Assembly: GCA_017311185.1 (NCBI GenBank)
Contig: JAESUZ010002684.1
Span: 186,001 to 250,000 of the forward strand
DNA: 64,000 nt
Direction: 5' to 3'
DNA from: Proteles cristata cristata
Lineage: Eukaryota > Chordata > Mammalia > Carnivora > Hyaenidae
The notes under the pieces were generated by a model. It did no database searches. It was not told where the DNA came from and saw nothing but the letters and a program-made list of their open reading frames with translations. Numbering within the stretch: the stretch's first letter is position 1; each line of letters begins with the position of its first letter. Positions 23,819 to 35,270 of the stretch are shown here, one piece after another. The translations under genes were made by a program, and so were the position numbers.

Positions 23819-24790
23819 TGTATCCTGTGTCTTTTGATTGACGAGCTTAGTCCATTTATACTCAAAGTAATTATTGATAGATGTGTATTTATTGCCAGTT
23901 TGTTACTTGTTTTGTGGTTGTTTATATAGTTTTTCTCTGATCCCTTTTCTTTCATAGTTTGTTGGCTTTCTTTAGTGATGTATTTTGGCTTCTTTCTCTT
24001 TATTCTTTGTGTATTTGTTATTGCTTTCTGATTTGTGTTTACCATTAGGTTTGTATACAACATCTGCATGGAGCAGTCTATATAAAGTTGATGGTCATTT
24101 AAGTTTGAACCTATTCTTACTCCTGTCCTCTTCACGTAGGTATATGGTATTGTATTTTACCCCCTTTTATTGTATGTATTGCTTGTCTAAATTTTACAGA
24201 AATACTTATTTTTACTGTTTTGTTTTTTCCTTTTTATACATTCACCTATGTTCTTTCATTTCCATTCGGAGTCCCCTGTAATATTTCTTGGGGCTGGTTT
24301 AGTGGTCAGGAAATCCTTTAGTTCTTATTTGTCTGAGAAAAAAAAATTTTTTAAGGAATTCTTTATCTCTTCTTCTATCCTGAAAGATTGCCTGGTTGGA
24401 TAGAATATTCTTAGCTGAAGATTTTTCCTTATAGCACTGTGAATATATCCTGCCACTCCCTTCTGGCCTGCAAATGCTAAGAAGTCTGCTGATAACCTTG
24501 TGGGATTTCTCCTGTATGTAACTGTCTTCTTTCCTCTGCTACTTTTAAAATCTTTTCTTTATCATTTTTGCCATTTTAATTATCCTGTGTCTCGGGTGGA
24601 CCTCCTTGGGTTGATTTGGGGAGCGAGGGGGGGAAATCTCTGTATTTCCTTAGTCTAGATAGAGATTTTCTTCTGCAGATTAGGGAAGTTCTTAGCTATT
24701 ATTTCTTCAAATTAATTTTCTTCCCACCCTCCTTCTCTATCTTCTTCTCCTGGGATTCCTATAATGTGGACGATGTGGTAATTTTTTCCA

Positions 24791-25329
24791 CAGGCGCACC
24801 ATGTGGACAGGAGATGCTAAGCACCTGAGATTTATGTAGAGGAAATGAATTACATCAAAAGATGTAGTCACCTTGTCTCTGAAATGATACATGTAACTGC
24901 CGCCCACTTTCCCCCAGTCTGCCCTCATCATCGTGTAGGGCAAACAGGTCAAATTTGTCACTGCCAAATGCAAGAAATTCATATCTGTGGTTTTGGAAAA
25001 AGATAAATCATCAGAGAATAATTTCCAAATACTCTGCAAGTGTTCTAGAGCCCCACATTGTTTTTCTAAGAGTAGAAAAATATGTACAATTTCAATTCCC
25101 ATCTTATCTAAAATTTCAAACCTCCAGGATTTTTTTTAAAATATCAAAGGACACCCCTTCTTCCCAAGGCTGAGGTTCTGTAACTAATGGGGAGATCCTT
25201 AGAACCACCTCTGAGGAATATGTCAAGAAATAACTGTGCTCTAAGGCTTAAAAGCTCAGAACCTACCATTCTTGAACATTCACATCCAGCCCAATTAACA
25301 TAAGAACTCCTTCACATCAAGCTATTGAG
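24791..25329. other. Non-coding stretch, no recognised element
   Basis: Unique-looking sequence. The 121-codon minus frame at 24737-25102 has no domain and overlaps the L1 edge. No gene is called. Confidence 0.45.
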
Positions 25330-25450
25330 TTAACAAAGAACTTAACAAAATGTATATTTATGTGAACCTTTCAGGTAGGTAGGTTTCTATCAGTCTCCAT
25401 TTTTCTAACAAGGAAAATGAAAGGGGGGGATTAAGGTCACTGAGCAAATT
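25330..25450 (-). mobile_element. Probable MIR fossil, antisense
   Basis: Diverged MIR order: tgaacctttcaggtaggtag, ctccatttttctaacaagga, then ggattaaggtcactgagc. Confidence 0.5.
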
Positions 25451-25840
25451 CAATCTTCAGATTACAAATTCCAGTCCTTTCCATATACTGAATCTTTTGC
25501 CTTTATCTTTTGCCCTTTGTATTGAAGACTCCACTGAGGTAAACTTGGGGAGACAAACTCTGCAGCCCAGGGGGAGTTCATCTACCTTTTCCTGTGAGAA
25601 AAGCAGGACCGTCAATATTGCTGGAAATAAGGGCATTGTGAACTCCCTGGGGACAAGAGCCATGGTGCACCACTGTAACATATGGTCTTCCCCCCGTGCT
25701 CCCCATCATGTTCAGAGCTGGAAGCTCCTTCATTGAAGGAATTTGGGCTTCCCACTGTACTAAAGTACATCCATTAGTCCCCTTCTCAAACTCAACATAT
25801 AACAGGTGCAGAAGGGGTTTAATAAGAAGCATTCTCTCCA

Positions 25841-25967
25841 GAGCACCTGGCTGGCTCAGTCAGTTAAGCCTCTGACTTTGGCTCAGGTCATGATCTTTTG
25901 ATTCATGGATTCGAGCCCCGCGTCGGGCTCTGTGCTGACCGCTCAGAGCCTGGAGGCTGCTTCAGAT

Positions 25968-26008
<41 letters not shown>

Positions 26009-26070
26009 GCCCTTCCCCCACTTGTGCACTGTCTCTCTCAAAAATAAACATTAAAAAATTAAAAAAAAAA
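25841..26070 (+). mobile_element. Feliform CAN-SINE with long CT block
   Basis: The head is gagcacctggctggctcag. A (CT)n block of about 45 bp lies at 25970-26008, and the tail is AAAAATAAACATTAAAAA. Near repeats aagcattctctcca / aagcagtctctctg flank it. Confidence 0.94.
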
Positions 26071-27057
26071 AGCAGTCTCTCTGGCTTGTAACAGAAGGAA
26101 CCTCTCTTCTGTTGCTTAAGGTTTAAGGTCAAGATTCAACTGAGACATATGGAAAAGTAAATCTATAAATAGTCAACTGATAATGGGACTGCTTTAGGGT
26201 TCAAAGGTATTTTTCAGTCCTTTGCAAAACCTGTGAGGTGGTAAGATACCACTATGGCAGCCCTGTGTAATTAAAAATAATTTTTTTTCTGATCTAATGA
26301 ATTCATTATGTAAAACTACTCATCACTTTGAACTTTAAAAGTGTTCCCAACGATAGCTTGGCATACCCAGTGTTCAGTGACTGGAATGCATATATTCTGC
26401 AAAGGGAGGGGTGGTGCTCACTTTTGTGAGATTTAGCTTGGGCACCTTCTTAGTTGGAGGTAACAGACTCTACTTCAGCTAGCTCCAGAGGAAAGGGACT
26501 TATTAGGGGACAGAGATAACTTGCTGAATCTTTGCGAAGACTCCAGGCAGAGAAATGGGGTAGAAATTCTGCAGGATCATGATCTGCAGATCAGGTCCTA
26601 CTTAAATATAGAGCTGAGCTGATAAGGGATAGGCTGCTTTGGTCATGGTTGTGAAATAAAGAAGTGGCTGCTGCCACCATGCTGCCAACTCAAAGCTATG
26701 GTGCCATGATTCAAACCAGGAAGCAGCTGTCCAATATGGAGCCTCTCTCCTCAGGTAGCTCAGTGCTGAATCAGAGTCTCACACTAATGCATCTGAAAGG
26801 CAGAAATGAACCTGCATTTGGAACTCAAACCAAAAGAGTGTCTGGTGTTGCCATGCCAGCTAGGTTGATGAAGCCCTCTGGAATTCCTGCCACAGTGCTT
26901 TACCCTATTTCTCTTTTCTCCACTGGTGTATTAAAGAGCAAAGCTTATTTCCCATCCATATAGCCTCCTACATGTCCTATCTATGATCCATCCATCCACC
27001 CAAACATCTGATTTTTGCACTTCCATTTTTGTTATTATTATTTTTTAATCTGTTCCA
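26071..27057. other. Non-coding stretch, no recognised element
   Basis: Unique-looking sequence. A 99-codon + frame at 26664-26963 starts MAAATMLPTQSYGAMIQTRK but has no recognisable domain, no splice support and no promoter, so I do not call it a gene. Confidence 0.45.
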
Positions 27058-27257
27058 GGAGTGCCTGGGTGGCTCATTGAAGTCAGAGGCTTAACTTTTG
27101 ATTTCGGCTCAGGCTATGATTCCACATTTTGTGTGTTAGAGCTCCGCATTGGGCTCTGCACTGACAGTGTGGAGTCTGCTTGGGATTCTCTCTCTCCCTC
27201 TCTTTTCCTCTCCCCCACATGCTCTCTTTCTCAAAAATAAATAAACTCTAAAAATCT
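27058..27257 (+). mobile_element. Feliform CAN-SINE, rearranged near the head
   Basis: The head is ggagtgcctgggtggctcat. The following 30 bp are disordered compared with other copies (agtcagaggcttaac). The tail is AAAAATAAATAAACTC. Confidence 0.9.
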
Positions 27258-28116
27258 TTTTCCCGACTATGTCTAAAAGATAAGGACTGTTTACAAATGT
27301 ATAACTACAATTCCATTATCACAATAACATTTTAAATAATAATCCCTTAATATCATCAAATATCGAGTCCGTGTTCTAATCTTCCTAATTGTCTCATCAT
27401 TTTCAAAGCCAGTTTATTTGAATTGGGTTCTACATAATGAGGGTTTGGGTCTTACAGCATAAGTTGGTGGGCAAATCCCTTTAGCCTCATTTAATCCACA
27501 GTTTCTTCTCCTTTGCTCTCTTCCCCAGCCCTTCTGCCCCCCTGCTTCTCTCTCTCTCTCTCCTCTCCATTTTGCTCCTCTTCCTGGTTCCTTCCTTTCT
27601 TCCCTCTCCACATTCTTCTGCTCCTCCACCTGTCTCTCCCTCTCCATGTCCAATTTTGTCGTTCAAGAAGCTGGGTCATGTGCCCTACTGTATCTCCACA
27701 TTGTCTTCTTATTTGTCTTTCATATTTTCTATAAACAGGCACTCCTATCTAGAGGCTGATCCAGTTTAGGGTTACTTTTTTGGTAAGAGTACTTGAGAAA
27801 TGAGGGTGTGTGTGCTGTTCAGAGGCTTGCCATATCCATTTGTCTCTCTCTTTGGTGACTTATATCAGCATCCAGTCAATGATAATTGCCTAGCTCCATC
27901 CTTTCACTAGGGGTCTGCAAAACACTTAGATTCTTGATGTGTCATTCCTTCCTCATTTATTGGCTGGGTTTTTCAAGTGTGAGAAACTATGTCTCATCAA
28001 TGATTTGGCTTTCCCCAGATACCTTTATATAAGAAAAGCAGAGTACATTCTTGATTTCTTGACCCTCCCCCCTTTTTTCCTTCCCAGTTTTCAGAAAAAC
28101 AAATTGGAATTTGTTT
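27258..28116. other. Non-coding stretch with pyrimidine-rich block
   Basis: CT-rich sequence lies at about 27520-27650. The minus-strand Arg/Glu-rich frames over it (27414-27742) are composition artefacts. No gene was seen. Confidence 0.5.
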
Positions 28117-28328
28117 CATTTTATTAAAATTTTTTTAACATTTATTTATTTTTGAGAGACAGAGCATGAGCAGGGGAGGGGCAGAGAGAGAGGGAGACAG
28201 AGACTGAAGCAGGCTTCAGGTTCTGAGAGGTCAGCACAGAGCCCGACGTGGAGTTTGAACTCATAAACCTGGAGATCGTGACCTGAGCTGAAGTCAGATG
28301 CTTAACCAACTCTGCTAACAGGTGCTCC
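28117..28328 (-). mobile_element. Feliform CAN-SINE, antisense
   Basis: It runs from ttttattaaaatttttttaa to a diverged head at acaggtgctcc. The ggaatttgtt repeat flanks it. Confidence 0.93.
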
Positions 28329-28329
28329 T

Positions 28330-29110
28330 GGAATTTGTTATTTTAAATGTAGCATCTTTTAAAGGTAGTCAATGAGGGTTTTGTTTTTGTTTTTGTTTTT
28401 TTAAGCATCATTATGACACCATGGATTTAAGCAAATTTAATTTGCTTTAATCTTCTGCAATTATCTTTTTAAAAAATTGATGTCCAGGTTGATCCATTTG
28501 AGAGGGAACCTCTAGTTCTTTTTGACACAGTTCTGATGGTCTTGATCATCATCTTGACTTCCTTGATTCCTGGAATGAAAACATGTTGCACGTTTCATTG
28601 TATATTTCTTGCCCCAGACCTAGAGCCAGCCATTTCTTTAGGGATCTCTTGTTTTTTGTTTTGTTTTGTTTGTTTTAAATTGTATTTAGAGACCACAATC
28701 TAGATGCTCTATGAAATAACATATGTTTTTAAAAGTAATTTATTTAATTATTCCAAGAATCAAAGAATGAAAAAGGATGTGATGATTAGCATGGAGCATA
28801 TGAAGTAAGCATTAAGCCTTTGAAAGCCCCTACCCTGTAGGCATAAGTACAGGAGCCCGTGGGGCTAATAACCATCAGTTAATGGTTTAGGAGTTGGGAT
28901 TTTGGGGGAAACGTTGTTTTGGCTTGAATATACTTTATGCATTTCTTTCTACCTGCCTCTGCCCTCCGCTGGCTAGTCTCTCCCTCTGTGAGGGGGTTAG
29001 GAGACAGGGCACATGGTTTTCATCATCATCTGCTAGTGAGGAGTGACCACTTGGACTGGTGTCCAGAGGCTACTATGTCAGGTGAAAGGGACACAGTAAG
29101 ACTTTGGTGA
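28330..29110. other. Non-coding stretch, no recognised element
   Basis: AT-rich unique-looking sequence with T-rich runs (28381, 28648). No coding signal was seen. Confidence 0.45.
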
Positions 29111-29119
29111 AAGACATGA

Positions 29120-29260
29120 GATCCTTTCTCGGGATCTGGAGACTTCAGCTCACATCCTTGCTCAACCACATTCACTCTGAACCATCCTCTTCCGCTCTGG
29201 AAGCCATATAACACTTCTGTGTAGGCTTTCTCATCTGTAAAATGAGTATATTAGGAATAG
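29120..29260 (+). mobile_element. Probable MIR fossil
   Basis: The order ggatctggagacttcagctc, ctcaaccaca, then ttctcatctgtaaaatgag matches a diverged sense MIR. Confidence 0.55.
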
Positions 29261-29961
29261 TGGGGTAGTGGGTAGAGAAGAGCCATCATCCTTCTCCTTG
29301 CAAAGAGGGTTTATTTAAAGGCCATTCAGACAGAAGTAAAAGAGAAGTACACGTCACAATCTTTGCAGTGATTTTATCTTCCCCTCACCCCCAGGGGGTC
29401 TGACTACAGGACCTGGCTGTTTTGGTGGGCACCGAAAGTCTCCTTGGCTCAACATGGCTCCTGCACTGGCCCTACCATGGTTCTTGGCATCTTCTTAATT
29501 ATTCTCAGGCCGCCATGTTTAGGGATGGATCTTCAAATGTTGTCTGGGAGAAACGATACGTGATCTACTAACACTCTGGTTAAAATGATCTTACTGGACT
29601 AGACTGTCGGTCACCTCCTAAATCTCGGTGTGAATGAGCATGGTAGGGGGAGGGAGGTGCTGGGAGAGGACCAGACGGGGCAGTGGGTGCAGCTTGGAGG
29701 CCCTCACGCTGAAAGGGAGAAGGGCTGGAGACAGAAATCTGATGGCAAGTCACTAGCAGGTGTCCATTGTTTTTACCTGCCTTGATTTCATTTTGGATAT
29801 CTATCATTCCCTCTTTGGGGATGGTCTTGTTGAGATGTGTAAGTATCTCCCCGAGGGAAGAAAAATGTACATGACCTGAGCCAGGCCAGTCAGGTCTCTC
29901 AGGAACTGACCCCTGAATAGAACAACATACAGACCTAAAGCAGCTGGAGTTAGTCCATCTC

Positions 29962-30895
29962 GATGGCGATGCTCTATTTTATTTTTTCTCAGAACATTCT
30001 TTATTATTTAGATTTATTTTGACTGTAGCTCCTACAATATTGGACAAATTTGCATTTAAACATCAGGGAAAGAATAAGAGAGACAGGCAAAGATGAAGCA
30101 GAAATGTGGTTTTGTGGGAGCCACCCCCAGAGCCCCAGACATCAGGACAGGGTCTGTACTCAGTATATTGCTTGTCTATTTCTTTTTCGTTTTTCCTTTC
30201 TTTTCTTTTTTCTTTTATTTAAATCCAAGTTAGTTAACATATAGTATAGTAATGATTTCAGGAATAGAATTTAGTGAGACATACCCTAAATAGAACACCT
30301 GGTGCTCCTCCCAACAGGTGCCTTCCTTAATGCCCACCACCCATTTGTCCCAGCTCCCCACCCAGCACCCCCACACCAACCCTCAGTTGGTTCTCTGTAT
30401 TTAAGAGTATCTTATGATTTGTCCCCCTCTGTTTTTATTTTTCTTCCTTTCTCCTATGTTGATCTGTTTTGTTTCTTAACTTCCACATATGAATGAAATC
30501 ATATGATATTTGTCTTTCTCTGACTAATTTCGCTTAGCATATACCCTCCAGTCCCATCCATGTTGTTGCAAATGGCAAGATTTCATGCTTTTTGATTGCT
30601 GAGTGGTGTGTGTGTGTGTATGTGTGTGTATATATATACCACGTCTTCTTTATCCATTCATCTGTTGACGGACATTTGGGCTCTTTCCATACTTTGGCTA
30701 CTGTTGATAGCGCTGCTATAAACCCTGGGGGGCATGTGCCCCTTCAAAACAGCACACCTCTATCCCTTGGATGAATACCTAGTAGTGCAGTTGCTGGGTC
30801 GTTAGGGTAGCTCTATCTTTAATATTTTGAGGACCCTCCACACTGTTCTCCAGAGTGTCTGCACCAGTTGGCATTCCTATGATGGCGATGCTCTA
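29962..30895 (-). mobile_element. L1 insertion with apparent 3' transduction inside a perfect 15 bp target duplication
   Basis: The 15 bp gatggcgatgctcta occurs at 29962-29976 and 30881-30895. Between the copies, read on the minus strand, lie an L1 3' end (30880 to about 30215), an A-rich tract (about 30214-30178), about 190 bp of non-L1 sequence, an AATAAA signal at 30005-30000, and a second A-rich tail (29988-29977). That is the order expected when L1 transcription reads through its own polyadenylation site and the flank is copied too. The L1 is 5'-truncated. An alternative is two nested insertions. Confidence 0.8.
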
Positions 30896-31588
30896 AAGAG
30901 AATGTTCAGGAGCTCCTCCCACCTTGATCTACCCTGATCACTGGCTTTTCAGAGCCTGTGTCTTCAACCGCTTTTGCTGCCTTCCAGTGAATTTACTTTT
31001 CTCTCCTTTCTCTGCTGCTTAAATTCGCTAGATTTGCCCTCTGCTGCTTGACACCCAGAATTCTAACATAAACGCATGAAAGAAACCCTCATTTAATACT
31101 GTAATTTAACCGGTACCGCCCACCCTCCCCACCCCCACCCCCCGCCCCTGCCGTGTACAGAGAGGTAGCTAAGCCACATTATGAAATATTTCTAATATTT
31201 CCCTTGGAACTTGTGGGCTGGTCTTTCTTAACCCTGCAAGGAATTAAGTGGCCTATGTGTTCTTCTTCAAACTGCTTCCTGGACAGCTTGGATTTAGCAG
31301 GGAAAAAAGGAGGGGTTTGGCCAATTCTTCTTCTCTTTGTGTCTCATGGGCCATTGTTTAACTTCATGCTGTTCTATAGTATACATTCTTTGAGAGGAGG
31401 TAAAACATTTTATTTTCCCCATTAGAAGCATGAGCATGGCCCTTACAGAAAATACCAAAAATCAAAAAGTTGAAAACAAAACTCACAGTCCTATCACCAG
31501 ATAATTACTTCTTAACATTTTGCTGTGATTTCTTACAGTCTTCATGACCACACATAGATAAGTAATGTTTGAAAAAACAGGATTATAA
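30896..31588. other. Non-coding stretch, no recognised element
   Basis: Unique-looking sequence with a C-rich run near 31115-31148. No gene was recognised. Confidence 0.45.
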
Positions 31589-31832
31589 AGGTGCCTGGGT
31601 GGCTCAGTGAGTTGAGCATCTGACTTCAGCTCAGGTCATGATCTCACAGCTCATGAGTTTGAGCCCCGTGTCGGGCTCTGTGCTAACAGCTCGGAGCCTG
31701 GAGTCTGCTTTGGATTCCGTGTCTTTCTCTCTACCCCTCCCCCACTCATGCTCTGTTTTTTCTCTCTCTCTCTTTTTCTCAAAAATAAACAATAAAACAT
31801 TTAAGAAGTTATTAAAAATAAAAATAAAATTT
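31589..31832 (+). mobile_element. Feliform CAN-SINE
   Basis: The head is aggtgcctgggtggctcag. The repeat aaaaacaggattataa lies on both sides (about 31572 and 31833). Confidence 0.95.
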
Positions 31833-31997
31833 AAAAACAGGATTATAATGTCTTATAAACTTTAAATAACTTATTATAGTAACTTTTTCCATGTTATTAA
31901 ATTATTCGCTCCTATATAACTGGTAATGGCTGCACATTATGCACATGTATATTGTGTATCCATTGTTCACATTCTTAGTTCACCTAAAACCTCATTC

Positions 31998-32202
31998 ATT
32001 TCTTTTTAAGTTTATTTATTTGTCAGAGATAGAGGCAGCAGGGAGGGGCAGAGAGGGAGAGAGAGAAAGAGAGATTCCCAAACAAGCTTCGCACTCTCAG
32101 TGTGGAGCCTGACGCGGGACTCAAACTCCTGAATCATGAGATCATGACCTAGGCCGAAATCAAGAGTTGGATACTTAACCAACTGAGCCACACAGGCACC
32201 TG
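31998..32202 (-). mobile_element. Feliform CAN-SINE, antisense
   Basis: It ends cacacaggcacct. The repeat taaaacctcat flanks it. Confidence 0.94.
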
Positions 32203-33518
32203 TAAAACCTCATCCTTTTTATATACAAGAATCTATAAAAATTAAATCACTCTTCTCTGCTTGAGTGACCAGTGGCAAGTAAAGCAGGTGCTCTTTTTGG
32301 TGAGCCAGGCCACAGACCTTGCACAGAACTTGTACTGAGAGGTGTGTAAAGACTGAAATCAGTGACCTTCAGTCCGCCAGATCTTCTGCAACTTCTATCT
32401 CAGTATCAGGCTGTCCCAAGGGAGAGTTTGCGGATAAGGCTCTTGTTATCAATTCTCTTTAATCTCCTCCTGCACCAAGCCCACAAACGTATGCTAATGA
32501 GAACCCTAACTCTCCTGGGCATGACTGGGAACATCTTTCCTCAGTAGGTTTCAGAACGTGCTGAGGACTCTGGGCTGAGCAACGTACAAGGGGAAAGGAA
32601 CGAGATTCTGGACTCTCATTTGCTTTGCTGGGATTCGGAATTTCTTTTAATTGGTTGAGTCAGGTAAGAATACCTATGTGTTCTTGGAGGGAGAGGGAGG
32701 GATCTTGAATCATCCCCCTGTCTTAGCGATCTTGATGAAATCTTAAAAGCTCCATTCATTTTCTTAGCTTGGGAAACCCATTTTGCCAAGTCATTACCTT
32801 TTATTCTCACAGTCTTGAAAAACAGAGAGCTCAGCGTGGTAAAGATGTGCCAAGGGGCTTGCTATTGTCACAGAGCCTCATCACGGAGCTTGCAGAATTG
32901 CACTCGATCAGGGGAGAACCAGTGGGAAACGCCAAATCTATTAAGTTACAACCACTGGTGGTTCAGCTCTCCGTGGTACATTTGCATGCTGAAGGCAGAT
33001 GAGGCGTTGGCTTTCTTTCACATTTGCCCTCAGATTTCGGGTCATCAAGGAAAAATAAATAGTGCTTACTGTTTAAAAAAGAACATGTTGGCATTAATTC
33101 TGGCAACAGAGTGGTGAGACCCAGACCCAGGGAGGTGCCTCATTGAAATTCGACTAAGAGATGCAAACTCAAGTGTTAAGTAGAGTGCCATTGTTGACTT
33201 GTGTAAATGGCTGATGGTGGTGATCAGTTCATCAGAATCAAACAAACAAACAAACAAACAAACAAACAAACAAGAGTATGATTTTGAACCGTGTCTGCAT
33301 GTGGCCATGTTTACATATGCAATGTGCGTGTAGACACTCTGGGATTGGGAGATCCCCCGTCGTCAGCCATGTTTAGTTGCCCAGTTGGTCTTGCAATCCC
33401 AGCCAGCAGGACGCCTAATGGAACCGAAGCTTTGAGAAAGAACTGGGTGTACTGGGTTTGAGGTTGGCCACTGAAACAGCACCTAAGGACTAGTACACTT
33501 ATTTGGATCATCGGAGTT
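32203..33518. other. Non-coding stretch with one small microsatellite
   Basis: Unique-looking sequence except for (CAAA)n at about 33239-33272. No feliform SINE is present. No gene is supported. Confidence 0.45.
33239..33272. repeat. (CAAA)n microsatellite
   Basis: About eight tandem CAAA units. Confidence 0.95.
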
Positions 33519-33534
33519 TCAAAGGCATACTTTA

Positions 33535-33812
33535 TTTTTATTTTTTTTTAATTTTTTAATGTTTTATTTATTTCTAGGAGAGAGAGAGAGAGAGAGCGTG
33601 AGCAGGGGAGGGTCAGAGAGGGAGTCACAGACTCTGAAACAGGCTCCAGGCTCGAGCTGGCAGCCAGCACAGAGCCCGACGCGGGGCTCGAACCCATGAA
33701 TCGCGAGACCATGACCTAAGTGAAAGTCGGACGCTTAACCGACTAAGCCACCCAGCGCCCCCTTTTTTTTTTAATGTTTTATTTATTTCTAGGAGAGAGG
33801 GAGAGAGAGGAC
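33535..33812 (-). mobile_element. Composite SINE unit: complete young SINE plus a second SINE tail, one target duplication
   Basis: A perfect 16 bp repeat tcaaaggcatacttta at 33519-33534 and 33813-33828 encloses two parts. On the minus strand these are a 3' piece of a SINE (CT block, CTAGAAATAAATAAAACATT and an A run, about 33812-33763), then a whole young-subfamily SINE (about 33762-33545) with its own A tail. A single target duplication around both suggests one insertion event. Confidence 0.88.
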
Positions 33813-33828
33813 TCAAAGGCATACTTTA

Positions 33829-34190
33829 GATGTGTCTCTTGACTCTTGGGAACTGGAGTGAATGTTGGGGCCAACGTCAGAACTCATATGTGTTGCCCTA
33901 CATTTGAAATTGTCCCTAAGAGTGGTAGTGAAAGTGATCACAGTGACGATAAATGGATGAGGAAAGCCTGCTACTAACTGAGAGATTTGGGAAGATGTTC
34001 CAGTCTCTTTGTCCACTTCCAGTTCAGCCCTACCTCTGAAGTGTTTGATGTTAGACTGATTTTTAAACTCTAGTCCAGGGATTGCCCAATAAAATAACTA
34101 CAAAGACCAGGTAATAACTTAGATGGAAAAGGTCCTCTGGAAAGAGGCTGTGGTAGGCTGGAGAATTCAAGCTGCATCTAAAGGATACGG
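33829..34190. other. Non-coding stretch, no recognised element
   Basis: Unique-looking sequence with no coding or repeat signal. Confidence 0.4.
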
Positions 34191-34199
34191 TGTCATCTC

Positions 34200-34390
34200 C
34201 TTTATATAAGAACTCTATAAGACTACTAAAATTATCATCATCACCACATCCTTTGTTACAGATAGAGAAACTGAGGCTCAGTGTTGGGGAGGATTCCCCA
34301 AGGCCATCCAGTAAGTGGTAGAAATGAGATTTGGACTCTGGAGTCAGAAGGCAGAATTCAATTTTTAGCCACCATGTTATACTTTTTCCT
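34200..34390 (-). mobile_element. MIR fossil, antisense
   Basis: Antisense MIR phrases are clear: agagaaactgaggctcag, ccatccagtaagtggtagaa, then gatttggactctggagtc. Confidence 0.75.
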
Positions 34391-35138
34391 GCTACACAAT
34401 ATGGATTTTTAGCTTCTATAGCCTCGTTGAGTAACAATGAATCCTACTCCTAAATATCTTCCGACATCTGTAAGGACATTTTCTGCTCTTGTAGAACACA
34501 GGAGCCTTATCTTTGTCCCCATCCTTCAACAGGTTTGCAAAATGTGTGAATCCTTCTAATGACGAAGAGGGAGATTTTCCTAATGTCTGGCTTGAGAGCA
34601 GAGATGCCGCCCCTCTTCCATGTTGGTTTCTCATCAAGTAGGAATTGAAAGCTAGCAAATAGAGTTTCAAGGCTCCATGTTTGTTTCACCTCCTTGTTTT
34701 CCCGAGGCCACGAGCACAGCCCTCACCACAGCCAGCTTTCTCACAAGAGCAATCAATCGTGTTTGACAGATGTGTTCCAACCTAGGCCTAGGTGCAGATA
34801 ACATCGTCACCATAAATGAAAGTTGTATGATACAGCCAGGGAATACAAATATATTTTTAGCTTCATTGCCAATGCCAAATGATGGGTGGTTCTCTAGAAA
34901 AAGGGCTGTTCCAGGAAGTGTTTGGAAACCACATCTGAACTTATCAAAGAGTGCTGTATTTGGTTTGTCTCGTCTGCCATGGCCTGGGATGTGACAGGTG
35001 TGCTCTAGTTTGCCCTCCCTGGTGTATAGTCCATTCTAGAAGAGCTAAGGCATCTTAACCTTGGGCAGCTCAAAGCATATGTGTTTTTAATTCGTGGCTC
35101 TGCCCTTTTCTGCCTCTTCCATTTCTGCTTTTCCTCAG
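34391..35138. other. Unique sequence immediately upstream of ASAH2 exon 1
   Basis: No interspersed repeat was recognised. The last 50 bp form a pyrimidine tract ending in CAG, a strong splice acceptor for an upstream 5' UTR exon. No convincing TATA box sits at a usable distance from the ATG. Confidence 0.5.
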
Positions 35139-35270
35139 GAGACATGGCCAAACGCACCTTCTCCACATTAGAGGCATTCCTGATTTTCCTCCTTGTGATG
35201 ATGACTGCCGTGACCGTAGCCCTCCTCAGCCTCTTGTTTATCACCAGTGGGACCATTGAAAATCATAAAG
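35139..35270 (+). CDS. ASAH2: ASAH2 coding exon 1: cytoplasmic tail and signal anchor
   Basis: The ATG is at 35144, with G at -3 and G at +4, a strong Kozak context. The exon encodes residues 1-42 plus one base. The N terminus MAKRTFSTLEAF is followed by a hydrophobic run at about residues 12-34, then SGTIENHK. This is the type II signal anchor of neutral ceramidase, which leaves a short basic tail in the cytosol. A long pyrimidine tract ending in CAG at 35136-35138 sits five bases before the ATG. The exon is therefore probably an internal exon whose 5' UTR begins further upstream, though transcription could also start locally. The donor is AAAG|GCAAGT at 35271, a GC donor. The nearby GT at 35276 would put exon 2 out of frame. 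An alternative, less likely start is Met19 or Met20 inside the anchor. Confidence 0.95.

Larger units (their letters stand above)
20078..24790 (-). mobile_element. Large decayed L1, antisense, ORF2 to upstream region
   Basis: Read on the minus strand, the element runs from upstream sequence (24790) into ORF2. The ORF2 endonuclease start resembles INTHLSIITLSINGLSSSI at about 23900. The reverse-transcriptase segment with [17 protein letters not shown] is at about 22100, and the ORF2 C-terminal ELPYDSRIAILGIYPQNTKT is near 20240. Stops and frameshifts break it throughout, so it is inactive. A SINE (21173-21387) and a SINE fragment (about 23731) interrupt it. Confidence 0.92.

Noticed and set aside
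20078..24790. Reverse-transcriptase-like frames as a possible active retroelement gene
   Set aside because: Frames are broken by many stops and by two SINE insertions. It is a dead L1.
26664..26963. 99-codon frame beginning MAAATMLPTQ
   Set aside because: It has no domain, no splice signals and no neighbouring exon. It cannot be distinguished from chance.
1..35138. Exons of a neighbouring gene such as SGMS1, which lies upstream of ASAH2 in human
   Set aside because: I looked for recognisable SGMS1 C-terminal sequence in the open frames and found none. The 3' UTR alone would not be recognisable by eye.
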